NCBI GenBank assembly: GCA_963826035.1
Contig: CAWGVZ010000010.1
Span: 2,356,001-2,420,000 of the forward strand
Reading direction: 5' to 3'
Length of the DNA: 64,000 bases
Source of the DNA: Actinophytocola sp963826035
GTDB lineage: Bacteria > Actinomycetota > Actinomycetes > Mycobacteriales > Pseudonocardiaceae
This document shows, in pieces, positions 43,132-52,154 of the stretch; position 1 is the stretch's first letter, and each line of letters starts with the position of its first letter. The notes beneath the pieces were generated by a model. The model saw only the letters and a list, made by a program, of their open reading frames with translations, was not told the origin of the DNA and ran no database searches. A program made the position numbers and the translations under genes.

Positions 43132-44249
43132 ACCGGCGGTGGGGATCCCGCCTGGTCACCGGCGCGGCGGTGGCCTCCGCGGTGGCCGCCGTGCACGCGG
43201 CCGTGAACGCCCGGCTGATGCGCGTGCCTCCCCCTGCGCCGCCGCCCTGCCGGGAACGGGTGTCGGTGCTGCTGCCCGTACGGAACGAGGCACACCGTGT
43301 CGCCCCGGCCATCCGGTCGCTCCTGGCGCAGCACGGAGTGGCCGATCTGGAGATCGTCGTGCTGGACGACGGGTCGACCGACGGGACGGCCGACGTGGTC
43401 CGGCACCTCGCGAACGACGACCCCCGGATCCGCATCGTGACCGGTGATCCGCCGCCGGCGGGTCTTCCCGGCAAAACGTGGGCGTGCGCGCGGCTGGCGA
43501 AGGAGGCCCGCGGCTCGGTGCTGGTGTTCGTCGACGCGGACGTCGTGCTCGCCCCGCGAGCGGTGGCGGCCGGCGCGGCCATGCTGCGCGACCACGGCCT
43601 CGACGCGGTGTCGCCCTTCCCGAGACAACTCGCGGACGATCCCGCCACCCGGCTGGTGCAGCCGCTGCTGCAGTGGTCGTGGCTGGTGTTCCTGCCGCTC
43701 CGGCTGGCCGAACGGTCGCCCCGGCCGTCGCTGTCCGCCGCGACCGGGCAGTTCCTCGTCCTCGACGCCGACGCGCTGCGTCGCAGCGGCGGATTCGAGG
43801 GCATCGCGTCCGCCGTGCTCGACGACCTGGCGGTGATGCGGGCGATCAAACGGGCCGGTGGCCGGGGCGTCGTGGCCGACGGCAGCACCATCGCCTCCTG
43901 CCGGATGTACGACGGGTGGGCGGAGGTCAGGCAGGGTTATGAGAAGTCGCTGTGGTCGGCCACCGGGAGCCCGGCGGCCGCCGCGGTGACCGGAGTGGGG
44001 CTCGCGTGGTTGTTCCTGCTGCCACCGCTGGCCGCGCTGGCCGGTTCCCGGGCCGGCGCGGCCGGCTACGCGGCGGGCGTGCTCGGCCGGATGGTCGCCG
44101 CCCGGCACACGGGCGGCCGGGTGTGGCCGGATCCGCTGGCGCACCCGGTGTCGATCGGCCTGCTGCTGTCGCTGATGGCCCGTTCCTGGCAGGGACGGCG
44201 CGCCGGGAGCCTGGAGTGGAAGGGCCGCTCGCTCGGGAACAGCCGCTGA
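43128..44249 (+). CDS. family 2 glycosyltransferase acting on hydroxylated carotenoid
   Basis: A 373-residue GT2 enzyme. After one N-terminal helix (about 8-28), the GT-A core has VSVLLPVRNEAHR, LDDGSTDGTADV and the DxD-like motif VFVDADVVL (about 133-141), the acceptor-side motif SVLDDLAVMR and QGYEKSLW, then two C-terminal membrane helices. It matches the CruC/CruG-type glycosyltransferases that add sugar to the hydroxyl made by CruF, and it overlaps cruF by four bases. Which sugar and which hydroxyl cannot be told from sequence. Confidence 0.82.
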   Translation: MNRRWGSRLVTGAAVASAVAAVHAAVNARLMRVPPPAPPPCRERVSVLLPVRNEAHRVAPAIRSLLAQHGVADLEIVVLDDGSTDGTADVVRHLANDDPRIRIVTGDPPPAGLPGKTWACARLAKEARGSVLVFVDADVVLAPRAVAAGAAMLRDHGLDAVSPFPRQLADDPATRLVQPLLQWSWLVFLPLRLAERSPRPSLSAATGQFLVLDADALRRSGGFEGIASAVLDDLAVMRAIKRAGGRGVVADGSTIASCRMYDGWAEVRQGYEKSLWSATGSPAAAAVTGVGLAWLFLLPPLAALAGSRAGAAGYAAGVLGRMVAARHTGGRVWPDPLAHPVSIGLLLSLMARSWQGRRAGSLEWKGRSLGNSR

Positions 44250-44252
44250 CGG

Positions 44253-44924
44253 TCAGCCGGTCAGTTCCCGCCGGATGCCGACGACCAGGTGTGCCAGACC
44301 GACGGCGGCGCACGCCGCCCACACCACGACCGCCACCTGTGCCCACGCCCAACCGGTGCCCGGCGTGCCAGCCGGAAGGAACCCGGCACCTGCGCAGGCG
44401 ATCACCGCGACGATCACCCGGGTCGGCTTCTCGGCGACAGTGATCGCCCCGGCCGACCTCATACCGGCGCCCTGCGCGCGGGCACGGGCGTACTCGTGCA
44501 CCAGCGTCGAGGCGGCCACCGCGGCGCACCACCACGGACCGGCTCCCAGGACGAGCAGGACCGAGACCAGGCAGAGGTCCGTGATCCGGTCGGCCACCGC
44601 GTCGACCACCGCTCCCCACGCGCTGGTCCGTCCGGTCCGGAGGGCGACCGCGCCGTCGAGTCCGTCCAGGACGCCCGCCAGCACCACGAGGCACGCGGCC
44701 GCCAGCGGCCTGTTCATCGCGGCGAGCCCCACCGCCGCGGCGGCGACCACGACTCCGGCGGCCGACAACGCGTCCGGATGGACCTTGACCACGAGCCGGT
44801 TGACCGCCAGGACGTGCACGAACCGCAGCCAGCCGACGGCCAGTGGGTTGCCCGACACGTCCTCGCCGTGCAGCCGCGACCACCCGGCGACCGGGTCCTC
44901 CCGGTCCGCTCCCTGATCGGCCAC
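44253..44924 (-). CDS. CDP-alcohol phosphatidyltransferase family protein
   Basis: A 223-residue membrane enzyme with the CDP-OH-P transferase motif in the first helices (DGLDGAVALRTGR ... GAVVDAVADR, about 90-118). The four Asp that bind metal are in place, but Leu stands where the family usually has Arg after the Ala. About five or six helices follow. GTG 44924 is the most likely start, although ATG 44983 is in frame. Family members join a CDP-activated alcohol with an acceptor in lipid synthesis. Its role in a carotenoid locus is unclear. Confidence 0.72.
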   Translation of the reverse strand: MADQGADREDPVAGWSRLHGEDVSGNPLAVGWLRFVHVLAVNRLVVKVHPDALSAAGVVVAAAAVGLAAMNRPLAAACLVVLAGVLDGLDGAVALRTGRTSAWGAVVDAVADRITDLCLVSVLLVLGAGPWWCAAVAASTLVHEYARARAQGAGMRSAGAITVAEKPTRVIVAVIACAGAGFLPAGTPGTGWAWAQVAVVVWAACAAVGLAHLVVGIRRELTG

Positions 44925-44982
44925 CGCACCACCGTAAGCCGGGGCAGGCGTGAGTTCACGCCGACCGGGTATCTCCTCCGCC

Positions 44983-45885
44983 ATGACCTGGCCCCGCACC
45001 GGCGTCCACGCCGTGGTCGTCCACGGGACGCGCGCCCTGCGCGGGCGCGACGTGACGCTCTGGGCCGCGGGGCTGACGTTCTTCGCGATCCTCGCGACCG
45101 TGCCGATGCTCCTGTTGCTGCTGCGCGGCGCGGCCGTCGTGCTGGGCGACGACGTGATCGTCGACCGGGCGCGGCAGCTCGGGACGGCGCTGCCGGGCGC
45201 CCACGACGTCACCGTCGCACTCGACGGTCTCGCGACGGCCGCGGTCGACGCGTCCTGGCTCGTGCTGCTCACCGCGCTCCTCCCGGCGAGCCTGTACGGC
45301 GAGGGGCTGCGAAGGGGCCTCAACCAGGTCGCCGGCCGCCCCGTGACCCGCCTGACCGGCTGGGCCGGCCGCCTTACGTTCCTGCCGGTGCTGGTGTTCG
45401 GGCCCGCGTTGCTCGCGCTGCCGCTGGCTTTCGTACCGGTCGTGGTGCCGCTGTACGAGGAGGGCGGCTGGTCCACCATCCTCGGTGTCGTACTGTCGTT
45501 CCACCTCGACTGGGTCCCGGTGTCGGTCACGGTCAGCCTGATCATCGCGCTCACCGGACCGGCCGTGCTGCCGGTCCGGGCGGCCGTGGCGGCCGGATTC
45601 GCCATCGGCGCGGTCCTCACCGGGTTCCTCCACGGCTTCCTGGTGTTCCTCGCCATCCCGGTGGACTGGAGCATCCCCTTCGGCGGGCTGGACGCCGTGG
45701 GGGTGATGGCCGCGCTCGCGCTGTGGCTGTTCGCGCTGCACGCCGTGCTGCTGCTGGGTTATCGCACCGCGCTGAGCACCTACCGACTCCACACTGCCGA
45801 TGAGACCCACCCCGACCGGAAGGGAACCACCGATGTCGATCAGAACGGCGCTGTCCGACCGGATCCGCGCCCGCTGGCCCGCTGA
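44983..45885 (+). CDS. YihY/BrkB-family inner membrane protein
   Basis: A 300-residue protein with the YihY/virulence-factor-BrkB pattern: DVTLWAAGLTFFAILATVPML at the first helix, SLYGEGLRRGLNQVAG in a loop, and four or five more helices, ending in a charged tail. The family is of unknown function (once misnamed ribonuclease BN). ATG 44983 is the start. The 3' end overlaps the Rieske gene by 53 bases, so both lie on the same transcript in the middle of the carotenoid cluster. Confidence 0.82.
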   Translation: MTWPRTGVHAVVVHGTRALRGRDVTLWAAGLTFFAILATVPMLLLLLRGAAVVLGDDVIVDRARQLGTALPGAHDVTVALDGLATAAVDASWLVLLTALLPASLYGEGLRRGLNQVAGRPVTRLTGWAGRLTFLPVLVFGPALLALPLAFVPVVVPLYEEGGWSTILGVVLSFHLDWVPVSVTVSLIIALTGPAVLPVRAAVAAGFAIGAVLTGFLHGFLVFLAIPVDWSIPFGGLDAVGVMAALALWLFALHAVLLLGYRTALSTYRLHTADETHPDRKGTTDVDQNGAVRPDPRPLAR

Positions 45886-46861
45886 CGTGCCCCTGCGTCC
45901 GCTGGCCACGCCGGCCTGGAGCCGACAGGAACCGACGTTCCGGGACGCGAAGCCGGCGATCATCGACGCGGCCGCCGAACGGGCCGCCGCGCGCCCCTCC
46001 GGCAACTGGTTCGTCCTCGCGGCGAGCCGGGAGATCCGCGACGACCGTCCTTTTGGGACCGTCGTCGGCCTGCGGGAACTCGTCGCGTGGCGCGACGGCA
46101 CCGGGGCGTTGGTCGTCGGCTCCGGAATGTGTCCCCATCTCGGCGCGCCGCTGGCCGCCGGCCGGGTGGACTGCGGCACGTTGCGGTGCCGCTGGCACGG
46201 ACTCGCGCTGGACGGCGACGGCGGTCCGGGGTGGCGGCCGCTGCCCGCCCACGACGACGGGGTGCTGGCCTGGGTGCGACTCGACGACCTCGGTGGCGAA
46301 CCCCCGCTGCCGGAACCCGTGCTGGGCCCACGACCCGACCCGGCGGCGAGCATCGACGCCGTCGCCACCCTCACCGGTGTCTGCGAGCCGGACGACGTGA
46401 TCGCGAACCGGCTGGATCCCTGGCACGGCGCCTGGTTCCACCCGTACTCATTCACCAGGCTGTCCGTCGTGTCCGCCCCGGACGAGGCGGCCGACCTCGA
46501 CGAGGCCGCCGACAGGTTCGTCGTCGACGTCACCTTTCGCGTCGGGCCCCGTCTCGGTGTCCCGGTGCGCGCCGAGTTCTCCTGTCCGGAGCCCCGGACC
46601 GTGGTCATGCGCATCACCGACGGCGAAGGGCGCGGCAGCGTCGTCGAAACCCATGCCACGCCACGAGGTCCGGGTGCGCACGGCCGTCCCCGCACGGCCG
46701 TGATCGAGGCGACCATCGCCACATCGGAGCGTCCCGGTTTCGCTCGCGCCGGCGCTGTCGCACCCCTGTTGCGACCGCTCATGCGGCGCGCCGCGGCGCG
46801 GCTGTGGCGCGACGACCTCGCCTACGCCGAACGCCGCTACGCCCTGCGGGCCACCATGTGA
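45833..46861 (+). CDS. Rieske [2Fe-2S] protein of carotenoid clusters (DUF5914-like)
   Basis: A 342-residue Rieske protein. The cluster motif is CPHLGAPLAAGRVDCGTLRC then RWHGLAL (Cys-x-His about 100-102 and Cys-x2-His about 119-122). The C-terminal domain resembles the DUF5914 part of proteins found next to actinobacterial crt genes. AAGGGAA lies before ATG 45833. No reductase or ferredoxin is adjacent. It may be the electron-transfer or oxygenase partner of a carotenoid-modifying step, possibly with CrtU; that is inferred from neighbourhood. Confidence 0.8.
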   Translation: MSIRTALSDRIRARWPADVPLRPLATPAWSRQEPTFRDAKPAIIDAAAERAAARPSGNWFVLAASREIRDDRPFGTVVGLRELVAWRDGTGALVVGSGMCPHLGAPLAAGRVDCGTLRCRWHGLALDGDGGPGWRPLPAHDDGVLAWVRLDDLGGEPPLPEPVLGPRPDPAASIDAVATLTGVCEPDDVIANRLDPWHGAWFHPYSFTRLSVVSAPDEAADLDEAADRFVVDVTFRVGPRLGVPVRAEFSCPEPRTVVMRITDGEGRGSVVETHATPRGPGAHGRPRTAVIEATIATSERPGFARAGAVAPLLRPLMRRAAARLWRDDLAYAERRYALRATM

Positions 46862-46961
46862 CGCACGGTCCCGCGCCGTTGAGCAAACGACGCAGAAACG
46901 TTGCACACTGACCTGCACACCACTGCCGCGTCGAAGACCCGGTGCCGGAAAGGAGTGGCCC
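46862..46961 (+). promoter_or_regulatory. promoter region of the crtE-crtI-crtB-crtT operon
   Basis: A 100-base gap before crtE that is richer in A/T than its neighbours, with TTGAGC followed downstream by AACGTTGCACACTG. An AAAGGAG site precedes crtE. In related bacteria a LitR/CarH repressor binds in such a place; I cannot define the operator by eye. Confidence 0.35.
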
Positions 46962-48092
46962 ATGCGGTTCGACACCGCGCCGGATGTGCTGCCCGACAAC
47001 GAACTGCCGACCTCCGCCGAGCGGTTCACCCGGTGGCAGCTCGGCGTCCACGCGGAGGTCGCCGCGGCCGTGCGCACCTTCGTGGAACAGCGGTGCGTGG
47101 AGCATGTCGCGGGAGTGGACGACCTCGCCGTGCTCGACCGCGTGCTCACCCGCTTCGTGCGGCGGGGCAAGTACGTGCGGTCCACGCTGGTGATGGCCGG
47201 CTGGTCCACGGGCCACACCCGGTCCGGCGACGCGGCGCTCGCCGCGACGCGGGCGGCGGCGAGCATGGAACTGCTGCACTGCTTCGCGTTGCTGCAGGAC
47301 GATGTGATGGACGGCTCGCCGATGCGCCGCGGCGCCCCGTCGGCCCACGTCGAGTTCGGTCGCTGGCACTCGGCCGCGGGACTGGCGGGCCCGGCCGGCC
47401 GGTTCGGCGAGTCGGCGGCCGTCCTGGCCGGCGACCTGTGTCTGGTGTGGGCGGACCAGATGCTGCGGGAGAGCGGCGTGGACGACGCGGCGCTCGCCCG
47501 GGTGCTCCCCCGCTACGACCGGCTGCGCAGCGAACTGGCAGTGGGGCAGTTCCGCGACCTGGTCAACGAAGCGCGCCGGCGGCCCACGCTGCGCGCCGTG
47601 CGCGAGGTGGCCAGGGCGAAGTCCGGCAACTACACGGTGCGCAGACCCGTCGAGCTCGGCGCCGCCCTGGCCGGCGTCTCCCCCGCCGTGCTGGACGACC
47701 TCGGCCGCTACGGAGCCGCGATCGGCGAGGCCTTCCAGTTGCGTGACGACCTGCTCGGCCTGTTCGGGTCCCCGGAGGTCACCGGCAAACCGGTCGGTGA
47801 GGACCTGTACGCGCGGAAGGCGACCTACGTCGTCGTCCTCGCTCACGGACTCGCGGACCGGTCGGCCGAACAGGAACTGGCGCGCCTGGACGCACTCGCG
47901 GCGCTCACGCCCGCCGACGTGGAGCGCTACCTCGACATCATCGTCGAGACCGGCGCGGGAGCGCACACGGAACGGTTCATCGAGGACTGTCTGGCGGTCG
48001 GCCTGGCCGCCATCGAGACGACCGACATGCCGGACGAGGCCCGCGAGCGGTTGGGGCATCTGGCCCGGCTGTGCGTCGACCGGAACCGGTAG
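46962..48092 (+). CDS. crtE: geranylgeranyl diphosphate synthase
   Basis: CrtE condenses isopentenyl and farnesyl-type diphosphates to the C20 precursor of carotenoids. The 376-residue protein has the first Asp-rich motif LLQDDVMDGS (about 110-119) and the second one LRDDLLGLFG (about 257-266), together with the RRGKYVRSTL substrate-binding segment. Length is normal for actinobacterial enzymes. It is the first gene of the crtE-I-B-T operon, 16 bases before crtI. Confidence 0.94.
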   Translation: MRFDTAPDVLPDNELPTSAERFTRWQLGVHAEVAAAVRTFVEQRCVEHVAGVDDLAVLDRVLTRFVRRGKYVRSTLVMAGWSTGHTRSGDAALAATRAAASMELLHCFALLQDDVMDGSPMRRGAPSAHVEFGRWHSAAGLAGPAGRFGESAAVLAGDLCLVWADQMLRESGVDDAALARVLPRYDRLRSELAVGQFRDLVNEARRRPTLRAVREVARAKSGNYTVRRPVELGAALAGVSPAVLDDLGRYGAAIGEAFQLRDDLLGLFGSPEVTGKPVGEDLYARKATYVVVLAHGLADRSAEQELARLDALAALTPADVERYLDIIVETGAGAHTERFIEDCLAVGLAAIETTDMPDEARERLGHLARLCVDRNR

Positions 48093-48108
48093 GGACGGAG
48101 GGAATCTG

Positions 48109-49617
48109 GTGCGACGTGTGCGTGAGCGAACCGACCGGGTGGTCGTGGTGGGCGCGGGCCTGTCGGGCCTGTCGGCGGCCCTGCACCTCGCCGGCCGGGG
48201 CCGGGAGGTGACCGTGCTGGAACGCGAACCCGTGCCCGGCGGCCGGGCCGGTCGCCTCGACGTCGCCGGTTACCGGCTGGACACCGGACCCACGGTCCTC
48301 ACGATGCCCGACATCATCGAGGAGACGCTCGCCGCCGCTGGTTCCTCCGGCCTCGACCTGCTCCCGCTCACCCCGGCCTACCACGCGAGGTTCGCCGACG
48401 GCTCCGCGCTGTCCGTGCACAGCGACGCCGACGCGATGGCGGCCGAGGTCGAGTGCTTCGCCGGACCTGCCGAAGCACGCGGCTACCTGCGGCTGCGGAA
48501 CTGGCTGGGACAGCTGTACCGGGCACAGTACGACCGGTTCATCGCCGCGAACATCGACTCGCCGCTGAGCCTGCTGACCCCGCACCTGGCCAGGCTGGTC
48601 GCGTTGGGCGGGTTCAGCACGCTGGACCGCCGCATCGGCCGTTTCCTGCGGGACGACCGGTTGCGCCGGGTGTTCAGCTTCCAGTCGCTGTACGCGGGAG
48701 TGGCGCCGCAGCGGGCGCTGGCCGTGTACGGGGTGATCGCCTACATGGACACCGTCGCCGGGGTGTTCTTCCCGCGCGGCGGTGTGCGTGCCCTGCCCGA
48801 CGCGCTGGCGGCCGCCGCTTCGGGCGCCGGTGTCCGGCTGCGGTTCGGCACGACCGTCACCGAACTGGAGCGGCACGGCTCCCGGGTCACGGCCGTACGC
48901 ACGGCCGACGGCGACCGGCACGCCTGCGACGCGGTGGTCCTCACCACCGAACCCGAGACCTCCTACCGCCTGCTGACGCGGGCACCGCGCCGGCCGGTGC
49001 CGCTGCGCGCCGCCCCGTCGGCGGTCGTGGTCCACCTGGGCGTCCCGAGCGGGTGCGAAACCGGCCACCACACGATCAGCTTCGGCGAGGCGTGGCGCAC
49101 CACGTTCGACGAGCTGATCGGCCAGGGACGGACCATGACCGATCCGTCCCTGCTCGTCACCCGTCCGACGGCCACCGACCCCACCCTCGCTCCCCCCGGC
49201 CACGACCTGCTGTCCGTGCTGGCGCCGGTGCCCAACCTGGACCGCGGGCAGATCGACTGGGACCGCCGCGGCCCCGAGTACGCGGAACAGATCGTCGCGG
49301 TCGCGGACGAACGCGTGGCACCCGGCCTGGCCGCCGGCAGGATTCTGCACGTCCTGACCCCCGCGGACTGGGCCCGTGCCGGACTCACGGCCGGCACCCC
49401 GTTCAGCTACGCGCACTCCCTCGCCCAGACCGGCCCGTTCCGGCCGGGCAACTTCCCCCGGCACACCGACAACGTCGTCCTCGCGGGATCCGGCACGGTG
49501 CCCGGCGTCGGCGTGCCGACCGCGCTGATCTCCGGGCGGCTCGCCGCAGATCGCATCACGGGCCCGCGACCGGCGCGCGCCGCCGCCGTCGTCGTGACCG
49601 GAGCGGAGAAACCATGA
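48109..49617 (+). CDS. crtI: phytoene desaturase
   Basis: CrtI inserts the four double bonds that turn phytoene into lycopene. The 502-residue flavoprotein has the FAD motif VVVVGAGLSGLSAALHLAGR (about 11-30), YRLDTGPTVLTMPDI, YMDTVAGVFFPRGGVRALP in the middle and the C-terminal GSGTVPGVGVPTALISGR. GTG 48109 has GGAGGG at seven bases. Its TGA overlaps the ATG of crtB by four bases. Confidence 0.95.
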   Translation: MRRVRERTDRVVVVGAGLSGLSAALHLAGRGREVTVLEREPVPGGRAGRLDVAGYRLDTGPTVLTMPDIIEETLAAAGSSGLDLLPLTPAYHARFADGSALSVHSDADAMAAEVECFAGPAEARGYLRLRNWLGQLYRAQYDRFIAANIDSPLSLLTPHLARLVALGGFSTLDRRIGRFLRDDRLRRVFSFQSLYAGVAPQRALAVYGVIAYMDTVAGVFFPRGGVRALPDALAAAASGAGVRLRFGTTVTELERHGSRVTAVRTADGDRHACDAVVLTTEPETSYRLLTRAPRRPVPLRAAPSAVVVHLGVPSGCETGHHTISFGEAWRTTFDELIGQGRTMTDPSLLVTRPTATDPTLAPPGHDLLSVLAPVPNLDRGQIDWDRRGPEYAEQIVAVADERVAPGLAAGRILHVLTPADWARAGLTAGTPFSYAHSLAQTGPFRPGNFPRHTDNVVLAGSGTVPGVGVPTALISGRLAADRITGPRPARAAAVVVTGAEKP

Positions 49618-50609
49618 CCACCACCGAACCGGCGGCCGCGCGGTTGACCGCCGCGAGCCGCCGCGAACTCGACGCCGCGGCCATCACCGATCCCCGACTC
49701 CGCCGCGCCTACGCCCGGTGCCGGGCCCTCAACGCCGAGCACGGCCGCACCTACTTCCTGGCCACCCGGCTCCTCGAGCCGGCGCAGCGGCCCGCGGTGC
49801 ACGCGCTCTACGGCTTCGCCCGGTTCGTCGACGACCTGGTCGACGAACCCGGGCCGGAAGTGAGCGTCGCCGAGGTGCGGGCGCAGATCGACGACGCCGA
49901 ACGGCACCTGGCGGACGGCCTCACGACCGGCGCCACCCCGCACCCCGTGGTGGCGGCCGTCGTGGACACCGCCCGCCGACACGAGATCGACTCGTCGCTG
50001 TTCGCCGCGTTCTTCCGTTCCATGCGAATGGACCTGGACGTTCGCGACTACCCCACCCGGTCCGAGCTCGTGGACTACATGCACGGTTCCGCGCGGGTGA
50101 TCGGCCTGCAGATGCTGCCCGTCCTCGGCACGGTCGGCGACCCCGCGGCCGCCGCTCCCGCCGCGGCGGCCCTCGGCGAGGCCTTCCAGCTGACCAACTT
50201 CATCCGCGACATCGCCGAGGACCTCGACCGCGACCGCGTCTACCTGCCCGCGGACGAACTGGCGGCCTTCGGTGTCGACCGGGACCGGCTGCGGTGGTGC
50301 CACACCCGCGGACGCGCCGACAGCGCCGTGCGCCGCGCGGTCGCGGACCAGGTCACGACCACGCGAGCCGTGTACCGCGAGGCGCGCGTCGGGATCGCCA
50401 TGCTGCGACCGGTTTCCCGGCCGTGCATCCGGACCGCGCTGACGCTGTACTCGGAGATCCTCGATCGCGTGGCGGCCATGGACCACGACGTGTTCGCCCG
50501 CCGGGCGACCGTCGGCACGGCCCGGCGAGTGCGGGTCGCCGTCCCGGCGTTGATCGAAGCCGCCCACCTCCGACGGGTGTCGCGAACCGTCCGGAAGGGA
50601 CAGACATGA
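49614..50609 (+). CDS. crtB: phytoene synthase
   Basis: CrtB joins two geranylgeranyl diphosphates head to head into phytoene. The 331-residue enzyme has the two Asp-rich motifs of squalene/phytoene synthases, FVDDLVDEP (about 72-80) and LTNFIRDIAEDLDRDR (about 192-207), the latter followed by VYLPADEL. It overlaps crtI upstream and crtT downstream by four bases each (ATGA), so the three are tightly coupled. Confidence 0.95.
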   Translation: MTTTEPAAARLTAASRRELDAAAITDPRLRRAYARCRALNAEHGRTYFLATRLLEPAQRPAVHALYGFARFVDDLVDEPGPEVSVAEVRAQIDDAERHLADGLTTGATPHPVVAAVVDTARRHEIDSSLFAAFFRSMRMDLDVRDYPTRSELVDYMHGSARVIGLQMLPVLGTVGDPAAAAPAAAALGEAFQLTNFIRDIAEDLDRDRVYLPADELAAFGVDRDRLRWCHTRGRADSAVRRAVADQVTTTRAVYREARVGIAMLRPVSRPCIRTALTLYSEILDRVAAMDHDVFARRATVGTARRVRVAVPALIEAAHLRRVSRTVRKGQT

Positions 50610-51325
50610 GCCGGCTCCGCGACGGCGACCTGGCATCCGCGTTCGACGACGGCGCCGGGTCCTACGACACCCTGGTCGGGCGCAATCCCGGCTACCACGA
50701 CCACCTGCGGATCTCCGCGCAACGCCTCGGCCGACGGCTGGGGATCGACGGTGACGGTGCGGGACTGCGGTTGCTCGACGTCGGCTGCGGAACCGGGGCG
50801 TCGACCGCCGCACTGCTGTCCGCCGCGCCGCGGGCCGAGATCACCGCGGTCGACGCGGCAGGCGCGATGCTCGAACAGGCGCGGTCGAAGCCCTGGCCGG
50901 ACACCGTCCGGTTCGTGCACAGTCCGGTCGAGGAACTCGCGACGGCCGGGGTGCGGGGTCCCTTCGACGGCGTGCTCGCCGCCTACCTGGTGCGCAACCT
51001 CGCCGATCCCGACACCCAGCTGCGAGCGTTGCGGCAGCTGCTCGAGCCGGGTGGCAGCCTCGCGGTGCACGACTACTTCGCCGGCCGCGACCGGGCGGCC
51101 CGGCTCCGCTGGCACGCGGTCTGCTGGACGATCGTGATCCCGCTCGCCGCCGCGAACCGGGGCGGAACGCGGCTCTACCGACACCTATGGCGCAGCGTCA
51201 CCGACTTCGACGACGCCTCACGGTTCCGTCGCCGGCTCGAGGACGCGGGATACACCGACGTCGACACGACCACCATGTCCGGGTGGCAGAACGGCATCGA
51301 GCACAGCATCCTCGCACGCCGCTGA
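50606..51325 (+). CDS. crtT: SAM-dependent methyltransferase of carotenoid cluster (CrtT-like)
   Basis: A 239-residue class I methyltransferase with the UbiE-like SAM motif LLDVGCGTGASTAALLS (about 55-71), VDAAGAMLEQA, and LLEPGGSLAVHDYF. The gene order crtE-I-B then a methyltransferase matches streptomycete crt clusters where it is called CrtT. The exact methylation step is not settled there. It is coupled to crtB by ATGA and ends three bases before the convergent regulator gene. Confidence 0.8.
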   Translation: MSRLRDGDLASAFDDGAGSYDTLVGRNPGYHDHLRISAQRLGRRLGIDGDGAGLRLLDVGCGTGASTAALLSAAPRAEITAVDAAGAMLEQARSKPWPDTVRFVHSPVEELATAGVRGPFDGVLAAYLVRNLADPDTQLRALRQLLEPGGSLAVHDYFAGRDRAARLRWHAVCWTIVIPLAAANRGGTRLYRHLWRSVTDFDDASRFRRRLEDAGYTDVDTTTMSGWQNGIEHSILARR

Positions 51326-51328
51326 GGC

Positions 51329-52154
51329 TCACGACGTGAGCAACTCGAGCGCGTCGGTGAGCGAGGCGAGACGGGCCGTTCGCTGCCGGCGGGCCACCCG
51401 GGACCGGCCAGGACCAGTCGGGAGCGCGTCCTGCCGCGGGTGAGCATCGTGTGTGCCGTGCCTGGGCTGTGCGCCCACAACACGAGGGCGGCCGGCGGCG
51501 GATCGACCCGCCTCAGCGCGCCACGAAGCGCGGCGTCGGGCAGGTTGGCGCCGAGGAGGTTCGCGGGAACGTCCCGTTCGGCCAGCGCGGCCCGCAGTGC
51601 TTCCAGGGGAAGGACGTGGTGTTCGTCGGCCGGACAGGCCAGCAGGACCGGCGGTCGAGGCGGCCGCGCGGCGATGGTGACGCGGTGCAGCGACACGGTG
51701 ATCGCCCAGGACAGCAGGTGCACCACGTCGACGTAGTTGTCGACGTCGACGGTCCCGCCGCCGAGTTCGTTCAGCGCCGGTCCACACAAGCCGTCCCAGG
51801 TGTCGACCACTCCGTGGACGGAGATGTGGGCGTCGAGCATGGCCACCAGGGCGTCGGTGTCCAGTCGCAGTGCGGCTTCGACGAGATCGCTCGGCCCGGT
51901 CCCGGAGCCGGCCGGGTGGAACGCCAGGTTCGCCGCGGACTGGGCATCCACACCCGCGCGATCATCGACTTCATCCGGCCCAAGACCTCGATGCCGGCGG
52001 CGGTGTACCGACGGTGCCGGCCGTCGTGCTCGGCGGGCGGAATGTCGTAGCGGCGGTGCCAGCCCCGCAGCGTGGACGGCGGAATCGCCAACATCCGTGC
52101 GACAGCACCGGCTGTCCACGTGATCTCGGGAGTGGCCGAAGGTGCTGCGCTCAT
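51329..52154 (-). pseudogene. MerR/B12-binding (LitR/CarH-like) regulator with two frameshifts
   Basis: LitR/CarH proteins are B12-dependent photoreceptor repressors of carotenoid genes. From ATG 52154 the MerR helix-turn-helix is intact (WTAGAVARMLAIPPSTLRGW ... DGRHRRYTAAGIEVLGRM). At a GGG run (plus-strand 51950-51955) one base is missing and the frame changes to VDAQSAANLAFHPAGSG and a helical/B12-binding domain with EHHVLPLEALRAAL. A second missing base at 51391-51402 shifts again to ARRQRTARLASLTDALELL and TGA 51329. Restoring two G gives about 276 residues. The gene is either inactive or mis-sequenced. Confidence 0.85.

Noticed and set aside
44956..46782. Long minus-strand open frame (608 codons)
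   Set aside because: Shadow of the YihY and Rieske genes; composition is Arg/Gln/Gly-rich with no motif.
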